Of a DNA stretch of 64,000 nt, positions 17,054-25,275 are shown one piece after another; positions within the stretch are counted from its first letter, which is position 1; the number at the start of each line of letters is the position of its first letter. The translations under genes were made by a program, and so were the position numbers. The notes under the pieces are model-generated. The model ran no database searches and was not told where the DNA came from. It saw nothing but the letters and a program-made list of their open reading frames with translations. Source of the DNA: Algoriphagus machipongonensis (GTDB taxonomy: Bacteria > Bacteroidota > Bacteroidia > Cytophagales > Cyclobacteriaceae); contig NZ_CM001023.1 in the NCBI RefSeq assembly GCF_000166275.1, positions 2,359,001-2,423,000 of the forward strand. Reading direction: 5' to 3'.

Positions 17054-18814
17054 TTAATCTATAATTTTAATAACCTCACCACAGGTCAACATGGATTCTC
17101 CGAAATAAGGGTTCACAATGTTTTTATCTAAACTCAACCAGTCCGCTCCTTGATTACTATCGGCCATGGGGCAATGTTGCACATATAAAGTTTCCGAATA
17201 GGCATGAAATTGCTCTGTCATTTTGACCATTTCGTCAGAAATGCTTTGAAAACTTTTTCTCAACTCATCTATGTTTTTAGCAGTTTTCGCATCTGTCAAA
17301 CTCTTTTTGAGATTGCCTTCGAATGTCATCCATTGAGTATGAGCATCTCCAGTAAAAAGAGCCATATTGACTTTGTTTATGGACTCCTCCATTGATTTTG
17401 CAGCTTCTTTGGAGTCATTCAGTTCATCTTTGGTCAATGCATCTTTTAATTTTAGATAGTTATCATACACTGGCTTTAAGGAATATTTCGCCTGGGGACT
17501 GATAGCTAAAGATGAATTGGAAGTTGAGCTCATAGTCCCCTGCATTTCTCCATGATTATGGCCAGTCATCGGAACTCCGCCATCAGGGCTCATCATGCTA
17601 GGTTTTCCCGCTAATTGTGCAGCAGCATCTATGCTAAATGTGCCATTGATGGCAATTTCTTCTCCACCTTGTAAACCCTCTTCAATTACATAAGTATCTC
17701 CAAGTGATGGTCCCAATGTTACTTCTCTTAGTTTAAATCTGATGCCATTTTCTGAGGTGTTTTTTACATAGACAACCGATCTTTTTCCAGTCCATAATAC
17801 AGCTGATTTGGGTACTGAAAGCATTGCAGTATTGGAGTTTAAAGCTGCCTTGATAGTGCCTGAAGCAAACATTTCCGGCTTAAATTTGCCTTTAGGATTT
17901 GAAACTTCAATTCTTGCTTTAGCAACTCTTGAAGCTGGATCAATCAATGGGTCGATATAGCTGATTTTGCCTGTAAATGTTTCCCCTGGTAGAGATTGGA
18001 TACTATATTCAATTTCATCTCCCACTTTGATCCAAGAAAGATCCGTCTCATAAATATCGAATAGGACCCAAACCCGAGAAAGATCTGCCACTTCATAGAT
18101 CGCCTGACCTTGCTGCAAATGATCTCCAAGATTTGCCAATTTTTCTGTGACATATCCTGAGACATTGGCCCGGATTGGGAAGTTTCTCAAAATCGTATTG
18201 TTATTAAGAATTTCTGAAATCTGAGCATCGGAGATTTTCCAGTTTTTCAGTTTGTTTTTGGCAGCCTGGAATAGTTCAGGTTGGGAATCTTGAATTTTTG
18301 CTGCCTGCAATAATTCATTTTGAGCAGTAGTCAACTCAGGAGAATAGATGGTTGCGATCACCTGACCTTTGCTGATAAATTCACCTGTGAAATTCACTTT
18401 CAATTCTTCGATTCGCCCTGGAATATGGGAGGTCTGAGTATAGTTGAGACGCTCATCAGCTTGAACTTTCCCACTTAGTTTCACAGATTTATTGGCACCT
18501 GAACTTCCGACGATTGCAGTCTGCACATTGGCCAATTGCATGGCAGTAGGGGACATGCTAATAGAAAGTGGATCAATCGATTCCAGATCATTTTCTAATG
18601 GAATCAAATCCATGCCGCAAATAGGGCAAGTTCCTGGCTCATTTTGTTTGATCTGAGGGTGCATGGAGCAAGTCCAGACACCATTTTCTTCAGTCAGGTC
18701 ATGTTGATGCTCATCTTGGGAATTCGAATTTCCAAAAATAAGATACCCAGCCAACAGCCCTGTGAATAACATTCCGATGGATATGATCAGAACATGTTTT
18801 TGTAGCTTTTTCAT
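17054..18814 (-). CDS. cusB: CusB-like efflux adaptor with heavy-metal-binding domain and C-terminal DUF3347
   Basis: The 586-residue periplasmic adaptor has an N-terminal anchor (residues ~7-27). A small metal-binding domain follows (VWTCSMHP ... GTCPICGMDLIP, ~47-72), then the barrel-sandwich/hairpin/beta-barrel adaptor core (~95-400, with SHIPGRIEELKVNFTGEF and APxxGYVTEKL-type motifs). It ends in a DUF3347 domain (~440-586, HCPMA and MLTCG). It should link the CusA permease to the TolC-like channel and may hand over Cu(I). Its start overlaps the upstream cusC stop as ATGA. Confidence 0.92.
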   Translation of the reverse strand: MKKLQKHVLIISIGMLFTGLLAGYLIFGNSNSQDEHQHDLTEENGVWTCSMHPQIKQNEPGTCPICGMDLIPLENDLESIDPLSISMSPTAMQLANVQTAIVGSSGANKSVKLSGKVQADERLNYTQTSHIPGRIEELKVNFTGEFISKGQVIATIYSPELTTAQNELLQAAKIQDSQPELFQAAKNKLKNWKISDAQISEILNNNTILRNFPIRANVSGYVTEKLANLGDHLQQGQAIYEVADLSRVWVLFDIYETDLSWIKVGDEIEYSIQSLPGETFTGKISYIDPLIDPASRVAKARIEVSNPKGKFKPEMFASGTIKAALNSNTAMLSVPKSAVLWTGKRSVVYVKNTSENGIRFKLREVTLGPSLGDTYVIEEGLQGGEEIAINGTFSIDAAAQLAGKPSMMSPDGGVPMTGHNHGEMQGTMSSTSNSSLAISPQAKYSLKPVYDNYLKLKDALTKDELNDSKEAAKSMEESINKVNMALFTGDAHTQWMTFEGNLKKSLTDAKTAKNIDELRKSFQSISDEMVKMTEQFHAYSETLYVQHCPMADSNQGADWLSLDKNIVNPYFGESMLTCGEVIKIID

Positions 18815-20061
18815 TGGTCAAATGATTTTGCAGTGAGATAATCTATTTCCGCAATGTTTATTTTTAGTGCTGTCTCTGCAGTCACTTTTAATTTTTGATA
18901 TTTCAATAACTGTTGCTGCATTTGCAGCACATCCTCGATGGAACTTTCGGAATTGGAATAGGAAGTATAAAGCAATTCCAATGATTGCTTGGTTTGCTCC
19001 ATCTGTTCTTCATACAATTCAATCAATTCCTGCTGTTTGGTAACCCCAAAATCCAACTTCTCATAGGAGGTTATCAATTGGTTTTCAAAATCCTCTTTTT
19101 GATATCGATAGGCCTCTTGCATCAGCTGAGCTTCTTTTTTTGCAGCTTGATATTTTCCTGAGAAAATCGGTAAGCTCATGGAAACCATTGGCATAAAGGC
19201 ATTTTTCCCATTGTCATCCACCATCATATCTTCTCTTTTTCCGATGAAGACATAATCCAAACCTACTCCGATTTTCGGCATTGATTGGCTTGCGGCAGTC
19301 CGCTCATTCGATTCTGCTGCGGCAATTTTAAAATCAAATTCCTGAAGAATTGGATTGGATTCCAGCAGAGAATCTCTTCTATATTCATTAGGAATATTTT
19401 CTTCCAGTTGGAAGTCTTCAATTTCTACGACTTCATTTTCATCTCGATTTAGCAGTTTGTTGAAAGCTGAGAGCAGAGGTTTTCTTTGTTTTTCTAAGAT
19501 GCTAAGATTCGTTTCAGCATCCTTTAGCATAATATCCACTCTCAAAACATCAACCATAGATCCTTTTCCATTCGAAAACTGATTTGTAGCCAATACCTTA
19601 TAGTTTTGAAGGATCTCGATGTTTTCCTTTTCGATCTCAATGAATTGCTCTAACTCATAAAGTGGATAATAAGCGGAACTGACATCGTAATAAAGTTTAT
19701 TCTTTGCATTAAGAAAGGATTGGAATTTGGCTTCCGCCAGAGCTTCAGAACCCTTTCCATAATATTTCAATGTTCCAAACCATGGGAACATCTGGTTTAG
19801 GGAAAGTCTTGCCCGCTGTGGCCCTACGCGCGTTTCTACTGGAGAAATAAAGTATCCAAAAGAAATCGTAGGATCAGCCAGACTTCGGATTTGTGCCGCT
19901 TTTTCTAAAGCAGCTTCAAATTCCTTGTAACTTCCCTTCAGACCTGGATTATTTTCAGCTGCAATTTTCAGATAGTCATTCAGTGATTGGCTGTAGGCAG
20001 AAATGCCAGTGAAAATCACAAGGAGCAAAGAGAAGATCCATTTATTCATATGATTTTTCAT
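18811..20061 (-). CDS. cusC: TolC-family outer-membrane efflux channel (CusC-like)
   Basis: The protein has 416 residues with a signal peptide (cleavage near SAYS-QS). Two OEP repeats follow, rich in long helices (NNPGLKGSYKEFEAALEKA; YEEQMEQTKQSLELLYTSY). It overlaps the cusA stop by 4 nt (ATGA) and the cusB start by 4 nt, so the tripartite pump is translated as one unit. The position within CusA-CusC-CusB supports heavy-metal efflux rather than drug efflux. Confidence 0.9.
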   Translation of the reverse strand: MKNHMNKWIFSLLLVIFTGISAYSQSLNDYLKIAAENNPGLKGSYKEFEAALEKAAQIRSLADPTISFGYFISPVETRVGPQRARLSLNQMFPWFGTLKYYGKGSEALAEAKFQSFLNAKNKLYYDVSSAYYPLYELEQFIEIEKENIEILQNYKVLATNQFSNGKGSMVDVLRVDIMLKDAETNLSILEKQRKPLLSAFNKLLNRDENEVVEIEDFQLEENIPNEYRRDSLLESNPILQEFDFKIAAAESNERTAASQSMPKIGVGLDYVFIGKREDMMVDDNGKNAFMPMVSMSLPIFSGKYQAAKKEAQLMQEAYRYQKEDFENQLITSYEKLDFGVTKQQELIELYEEQMEQTKQSLELLYTSYSNSESSIEDVLQMQQQLLKYQKLKVTAETALKINIAEIDYLTAKSFDQ

Positions 20062-23000
20062 TTGCTGATTTTTTTGAGTTTGTACTCTTCTCTGATGCTG
20101 TAAAGCACAGGTACTATGAAGTAGGTAATAGCCGCGACGATCATCCCTCCGAAAGCAGGTATAGCCATTGGAATCATAATATCCGAACCTCTTCCTGTTG
20201 AGGTGAGAATCGGCAATAAAGCGATGATTGTAGTGGCTGAAGTCATGACAGCTGGTTTAATCCGTCTCTGGCCCGCTTCAATGATCGCTTCTCTGATTCC
20301 TTTTAGGTTATCCGTTTTGTTTCTTTCAAAACTTTGATCCAAATAGGTTGCCATCAACACACCATCATCCGTCGCAATCCCAAATAGTGCAATAAAACCT
20401 ACCCAAACAGCCACGCTTAAGTTGATTGTTTTCATCTGGAATAATTCCCTGATATTGGTGTCGAAAAGGCTGAAATTTACGAACCAATCTTGTCCGTAAA
20501 ACCAGAGCATCATAAATCCACCACTAAATGCCATTGCAATTCCGGTAAATACCATCAAGGAGGTCGTCACGGATTTGAACTGGAAATAAAGAATCAGGAA
20601 TACCAGTCCCAGAACAATAGGAACGATGATAGCGAGACGTTTTTCTGCTCGAACCTGATTTTCATAACTTCCGGAAAACTTAAAGTTGATTCCAGCAGGT
20701 ACTTCCAGTTCTCCTGAATCAATCCTTTCCTGAATCATCCTTTGTGCATCATTGACAACTGTGACTTCAGAAAAACCATCTCTTTTATCAAACAAGACAT
20801 AACCTACCAAAAAGGTATTCTCGCTCTTGATAGCCTGAGGACCTCTTTGGTATTCAAAATCAATAATCTGTGCCAAAGGAATCTGAGCACCGGTAGGAGT
20901 AGAAATCAAGATTTTCCCCAATGATTCGGGATCATCTCTTAGTTCTCTCGGATAGCGCACTCGCACCGGGAATCGCTCTCTACCTTCCACCGTATTGGTG
21001 ATATTCATTCCTCCAATCGCAGTTTCTATCGTTTGCTGTACGTCTTCAATGCTTAATCCAAAGCGCGAAATTTCATCCCTCTTGATATTCAAAAGCAAAT
21101 AAGGTTTACCCACAATTCTATCTGCGAAAGCTGCTTCCGCTTTGACAGAAGGGACTTCTTTCAGGATGCTTTCTAACTTTAATCCAAAATTTTCAATCGT
21201 TTGTAAATCAGGACCATATACCTTGATTCCCATAGGCGCTCTCATACCAGTTTGAAGCATGATCAAGCGCGTTTCTATCGGTTGTAATTTTGGTGCAGAT
21301 GTCACCCCAGGGATTTTGGTGACTTTGACGATTTCATTCCAAATATCATCTGGCGAATTCACTTGGCTTCTCCAGTTTCGATAGTACAAGCCATCCTCAT
21401 CTGGAATCAATTGTGATTTTTTAATTCCTTTTGCGATGGCATCCTGATTGGATAATGTGTCTCCGGATTTCAAAATGAATCGGTCATTGTCATCAGTTTG
21501 GAACCTCAAGCGATACCCATCTTCATCCAAAATGTATTCAGGTTTATAATTGATCACATTTTCATACATGGAAATAGGAGCAGGGTCCAATGCCGATTCA
21601 ACCCTTCCCAACTTTCCAACTGTTAATTCCACCTCTGGAATATTAGTCAGCATCATATCAAGCTTTGAAACTACCTCACCGTTAAATTCAATACCCGAAT
21701 GAGGCATGGATGTTGGCATCAACAAGAAGCTTCCTTCATCGAGAGATGGCATAAATTCTTTGCCTATTCCAGGGAAAGTGTGGGTCAAAGAAGACCAAAC
21801 TTTAGTCGGTCGAATATTGACACCTATGACATCAAAACCTTTCGGGATGAATCCAAATATGCCATTTACTCCCAACCAAATACTTCCAGCAAGTAGAATG
21901 AGGATTGCAGGAATGCTCAGAAAGGCTGTTTTATGGTCGAGGCACCACCTCAAGATGCTTTTGTAATAGTATTCTAGAATGGCAAAAGCCCCTAAAATCA
22001 ATCCCACCAAGAGTGCTACGAAGATGAAATTGATCAATAGACTCTCTGCTGGTCCAAGTGGAAGCCAGTATTTTGCTAGTAGCCAAACTACCCCGATCAC
22101 CACCAGGTAGAGTTCCGCATTTTCTACTATGCTGTTTGTTCTTTTGCTTAATGAAATGCCTGAAGTCTTCAGATAGGACTTTCCAAAACTTAATACTCCG
22201 AATAAGATAAGCATTACACCCGCCCAGGTATATCCGAAAAACAAACTGATGACTCCTAAAACCAAAAGGGCTACAGGGATGAATTTCTGGAATTTAGATT
22301 TTTTCAGATTGATCCCGAAAAAGAAATGCGCCAAACTCGGTAAAATCAAAAGGGAGACAATTAATGCAGCTACCAAGGCAAAAGTCTTTGTGAAAGCCAA
22401 AGGCCCAAATAACTTTCCTTCTGCCGCTTCCAAAGTAAATACGGGAATAAAGGAGACAATCGTAGTGGAGACAGCTGTTAATATAGCCGTGGCAACTTCT
22501 GAAGATGCTTTGTAAATGGTGTCAATCAGTTTTTGTTCCTCAGGTGCCTCATCGATGTGTTTGATGATGTTTTCGGAAAGTATAATTCCCAGATCGACCA
22601 TGGTTCCGATTGCAATGGCAATCCCCGATAATGCTACGATGTTTGCATCCACACCAAAATACTTCATGGCAATGAATACCATCAAAACTGATATTGGTAA
22701 TAAACTGGAAATCAACAGAGAAGCCCGAAGGTTATAAACCATCACAATAACTACCAAAATGGTGATCAAGAGCTCCAAAGTCAAAGCTTCTTCTAGCGTT
22801 CCTAAGGTTTCGTTAATCAACTGGGAACGGTCATAAAATGGTACTATGGTCAGTTGGCTTTCGGTGCCATTTGCCAATGTTTTCTTAGGTAAACCGGAAC
22901 TGATTTCTGAGATTTTCCCCTTGACATCCTGGATCACAGCAAGTGGATTCGCACCATATCTTGCGACAACGACTCCACCGACGACTTCTGCTCCGTCTTT

Positions 23001-23882
23001 GTCCAGAGCTCCTCTTCGGTTGGCAGGTCCCAAAGAAACCACAGCAATATCCTTGATTCGAACAGGGACATTATCCTGTACAGCGACCACTGCCTTTTCG
23101 ATGTCCTCCAAATTCTTGATGTATCCCAGGCCTCGAACCAAATACTCTGCTTGATTGATTTCGATGGTTTTTGCTCCAACATCACGGTTAGATTTCTTTA
23201 CCGCTTCCATGACTTTCGTCAGAGGAATATTGAATGCTTTTAGCGCATCAGGATTAACATCGATTTGATATTCCTGTACATAACCTCCAATAGAAGCTAC
23301 TTCAGATACACCCTCTACCGCATTGAGAGCATATTTTACATAGAAATCCTGAACTGATCTGATTTCGTGCAGGTCCCAGCCTCCGGTTGGAGTTCCATTG
23401 GAATCTCGACCTTCAAGGGTATACCAATAAACCTGTCCCAAGGCGGTTGCATCAGGACCAAGAGTTGGTTGAACTCCTTCCGGCAATAATCCCGAAGGCA
23501 AGGAATTCAGTTTTTCAAGAATTCTTGATCTTGACCAATAGAACTCAGTGTCTTCATTGAAGATGATGTAAATGCTGGAAAAGCCGAAAATGGAAGAACT
23601 TCGAATGGATTTTACCCCCGGAATTCCTAATAAATAGGTGGTCAATGGATAGGAAATTTGATCCTCAATATCTTGAGGAGATCTTCCTGGCCAATTGGTA
23701 AAAACAATTTGCTGGTTATCTCCGATATCCGGAATCGCATCCACAGGCACTGGATCCGAAGGTATTGAACCTACTTCCCAACCAAATGGAGCGGTAATAA
23801 TTCCCCATAGGATCATAGCGATCAGAAGGAGAACTGTTACCAGTTTGTTTTCAAGAAAGTACTTGATGATAGAATTTAACAT
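20058..23882 (-). CDS. cusA: CusA/CzcA-family heavy-metal RND permease
   Basis: This proton-driven inner-membrane pump exports Cu(I)/Ag(I) or other heavy metals. It is 1274 residues, well above the ~1050 of E. coli CusA. Family marks include PVDAIPDIGDNQQIVFTNWPG near residue 46, SGIAIAIGTMVDLGIILSEN (TM4 acidic relay) and FGIATDDGVLMATYL in the second half. Extra length comes from a ~115-residue hydrophobic insert near residues 530-645 with about four added membrane segments, and from a periplasmic insert (YILDEDGYRLRFQ...PDEDGLYYRNWRSQ). Many Bacteroidota CusA proteins share such length. It is the first gene of the cusA-cusC-cusB operon. Confidence 0.93.
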   Translation of the reverse strand: MLNSIIKYFLENKLVTVLLLIAMILWGIITAPFGWEVGSIPSDPVPVDAIPDIGDNQQIVFTNWPGRSPQDIEDQISYPLTTYLLGIPGVKSIRSSSIFGFSSIYIIFNEDTEFYWSRSRILEKLNSLPSGLLPEGVQPTLGPDATALGQVYWYTLEGRDSNGTPTGGWDLHEIRSVQDFYVKYALNAVEGVSEVASIGGYVQEYQIDVNPDALKAFNIPLTKVMEAVKKSNRDVGAKTIEINQAEYLVRGLGYIKNLEDIEKAVVAVQDNVPVRIKDIAVVSLGPANRRGALDKDGAEVVGGVVVARYGANPLAVIQDVKGKISEISSGLPKKTLANGTESQLTIVPFYDRSQLINETLGTLEEALTLELLITILVVIVMVYNLRASLLISSLLPISVLMVFIAMKYFGVDANIVALSGIAIAIGTMVDLGIILSENIIKHIDEAPEEQKLIDTIYKASSEVATAILTAVSTTIVSFIPVFTLEAAEGKLFGPLAFTKTFALVAALIVSLLILPSLAHFFFGINLKKSKFQKFIPVALLVLGVISLFFGYTWAGVMLILFGVLSFGKSYLKTSGISLSKRTNSIVENAELYLVVIGVVWLLAKYWLPLGPAESLLINFIFVALLVGLILGAFAILEYYYKSILRWCLDHKTAFLSIPAILILLAGSIWLGVNGIFGFIPKGFDVIGVNIRPTKVWSSLTHTFPGIGKEFMPSLDEGSFLLMPTSMPHSGIEFNGEVVSKLDMMLTNIPEVELTVGKLGRVESALDPAPISMYENVINYKPEYILDEDGYRLRFQTDDNDRFILKSGDTLSNQDAIAKGIKKSQLIPDEDGLYYRNWRSQVNSPDDIWNEIVKVTKIPGVTSAPKLQPIETRLIMLQTGMRAPMGIKVYGPDLQTIENFGLKLESILKEVPSVKAEAAFADRIVGKPYLLLNIKRDEISRFGLSIEDVQQTIETAIGGMNITNTVEGRERFPVRVRYPRELRDDPESLGKILISTPTGAQIPLAQIIDFEYQRGPQAIKSENTFLVGYVLFDKRDGFSEVTVVNDAQRMIQERIDSGELEVPAGINFKFSGSYENQVRAEKRLAIIVPIVLGLVFLILYFQFKSVTTSLMVFTGIAMAFSGGFMMLWFYGQDWFVNFSLFDTNIRELFQMKTINLSVAVWVGFIALFGIATDDGVLMATYLDQSFERNKTDNLKGIREAIIEAGQRRIKPAVMTSATTIIALLPILTSTGRGSDIMIPMAIPAFGGMIVAAITYFIVPVLYSIREEYKLKKISK

Positions 23883-23978
23883 GTGATGAATCTGATAAAT
23901 GACCAGAATAGGAATTGACCAATCTTGATTTACAAGATTTGGACAGTTTTGAGGCCTTCACCTCAGAGCATCACAGTA

Positions 23979-24398
23979 TTAAATAAGGAAAGTTTGAAAC
24001 AAAACTTGATGGTCCTGTTTCAAAATGGGAGGGGAGTAATAGAAATATTCAGCAATTGGAGTTTCCTGAATGTTTCCGTTAAAAATAAAAGTATGTACAA
24101 ATGCGACAGCGAAATTCAAATGAAGATTGATTCCTGCTTTAGCAAAGCTGAAATCCTCATCCATATTCACTAGCTCAAATTCATTGTCACAGCAATTGGA
24201 GGACTTGAAATGATTTGGATGGTCTTGGTCAGTATCACAATCTGGAGTTTTTTGCTCCATACCGCAATCAATATGGGATGCCTTTAATCCCAATTCACTC
24301 AACATTTCCATTCCACCACAGAAGTGTGTGGATTTAGCCATCCCAATGCTTGCAAAAAGCAGGATGAAGGAAAGCGCTATGGAAATGGTCTTTTTCAA
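23979..24398 (-). CDS. HYC_CC_PP-family exported cysteine-rich protein
   Basis: The 139-residue protein has a signal peptide (MKKTISIALSFILLFASIGMA) and the family order HFCGG (residues ~25-29), then CDTDQ, SNCCDNEFEL, and a late PPIL segment. The Cys and His pattern suggests metal binding in the envelope. The family is common in Bacteroidota next to CusA/CopA genes, so a role in copper handling is a reasonable inference, but no function is established that I know of. It lies just upstream of cusA on the same strand. Confidence 0.82.
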   Translation of the reverse strand: MKKTISIALSFILLFASIGMAKSTHFCGGMEMLSELGLKASHIDCGMEQKTPDCDTDQDHPNHFKSSNCCDNEFELVNMDEDFSFAKAGINLHLNFAVAFVHTFIFNGNIQETPIAEYFYYSPPILKQDHQVLFQTFLI

Positions 24399-24431
24399 TG
24401 CTGTAAAAGTACGGTTTTTTTAGGAAATAGG

Positions 24432-24866
24432 TTATTCTATTTTCTTCTTATCTGTTTCGAAGTACAAATGGTAGTGGTTACTACATCCAGGATTGAACGC
24501 TGCTTTACATTTTGGGCAAGTGTTGTTACTGCTTTGATAATCAGTTATTGATAACTCTGTGCCGCAAACTCCGCAAAGAATTGCTTTCGAATCAAATTCA
24601 GATTTTGGCCAGACCTTAGGTTCATGATCTGCAGTTTCCTCATGGCAAGAATAGCATGGATAGTACTTATCACAGCATTTAAATTTGATCGCGATGATGT
24701 CCAATTCAGAATGCCAATGTTGACATCTGGTTTGGTTGTCTATAGGTTTCCCGTAGACATTGATCCCTTTAATACTTGATTTTACCACTGGCAATGCCAA
24801 ATTTGTTTGTGCTTTTGCACTGGCAATTAAGGTAAAAAGCAGAAAGAACAATAAGATTTTTCGCAT
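24432..24866 (-). CDS. CHY-zinc-finger-like protein with signal peptide
   Basis: The core KGINVYGKPIDNQTRCQHWH, then KCCDKYYPCYSCHEE, CGVCG and CPKC is the CHY-type zinc-binding fold, with Cys/His ligands visible throughout (residues ~34-130). Stand-alone bacterial CHY proteins usually start near the KGINVYGK motif. Here about 33 residues precede it and form a hydrophobic leader (ILLFFLLFTLIASAKAQ), which points to export to the periplasm. It lies between the HYC_CC_PP gene and the HMA chaperone, so it may be a copper- or zinc-binding envelope protein here. Confidence 0.85.
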   Translation of the reverse strand: MRKILLFFLLFTLIASAKAQTNLALPVVKSSIKGINVYGKPIDNQTRCQHWHSELDIIAIKFKCCDKYYPCYSCHEETADHEPKVWPKSEFDSKAILCGVCGTELSITDYQSSNNTCPKCKAAFNPGCSNHYHLYFETDKKKIE

Positions 24867-24892
24867 TCCTGAAATTTCAATTCAATTGCAAT

Positions 24893-25102
24893 TTATTCAG
24901 GTTTGGCAATAAATCCTGCTTTGATCACGGTTTTAAAGACTTCTTCGGGAGTAATATCCTCAGACTCTACGGTTAAAATGCGATCGTCACTCTCCAGATC
25001 TACATTCCAGGATTTGATTTTAGGTTCTGCATTTAGCATTGGAGTAACTTTAGCCAGACAATTACCGCAATTGATATTGGTTTTGAATTTTTGAGTTTTC
25101 AT
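24893..25102 (-). CDS. HMA-domain metallochaperone-like protein, 69 aa
   Basis: This single heavy-metal-associated domain has the metal-binding loop INCGNCLAKV at residues ~10-19. CGNC replaces the commoner CxSC. The rest of the ferredoxin-like fold follows (WNVDLESDDRILTVES, PEEVFKTVIKAGF). It probably shuttles Cu(I) to the CopA ATPase encoded 173 nt upstream on the same strand. There is no signal peptide, so it is cytoplasmic. Confidence 0.88.
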   Translation of the reverse strand: MKTQKFKTNINCGNCLAKVTPMLNAEPKIKSWNVDLESDDRILTVESEDITPEEVFKTVIKAGFIAKPE

Positions 25103-25170
25103 TATGGATCAGTTTTAATTTAATATTTAATCAGTTTGAGGACTTTCTATTTTTTCTAGTAAAAATATTA

Positions 25171-25226
25171 TTTGTCAGGCTGAGCGGAGTCGAAGCCGGG
25201 TCCTCGACTCCGCTCGGACTGACAAA
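25171..25226. repeat. REP-like interspersed inverted repeat
   Basis: TTTGTCAGGCTGAGCGGAGTCGA and its near-perfect inverse (TCGACTCCGCTCGGACTGACAAA) enclose a short GC-rich loop. The arms differ at only two or three places. GTCAGGCTGAGCGGAGTCGAAG-type sequences are familiar intergenic repeats in many bacterial genomes. The element is far more GC-rich than its surroundings and sits between copA and the HMA chaperone gene, where it could act as an mRNA hairpin. Confidence 0.8.
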
Positions 25227-25275
25227 TTTGAAAATCCTATTTCTGTTTAATTTCTATTCAATGTTTTAATAGGAT

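Noticed and set aside
23921..23939. AATCTTG / CAAGATT inverted repeat upstream of cusA
   Set aside because: It is only 7 bp, and I found no second copy before other copper genes, so I do not call it an operator.
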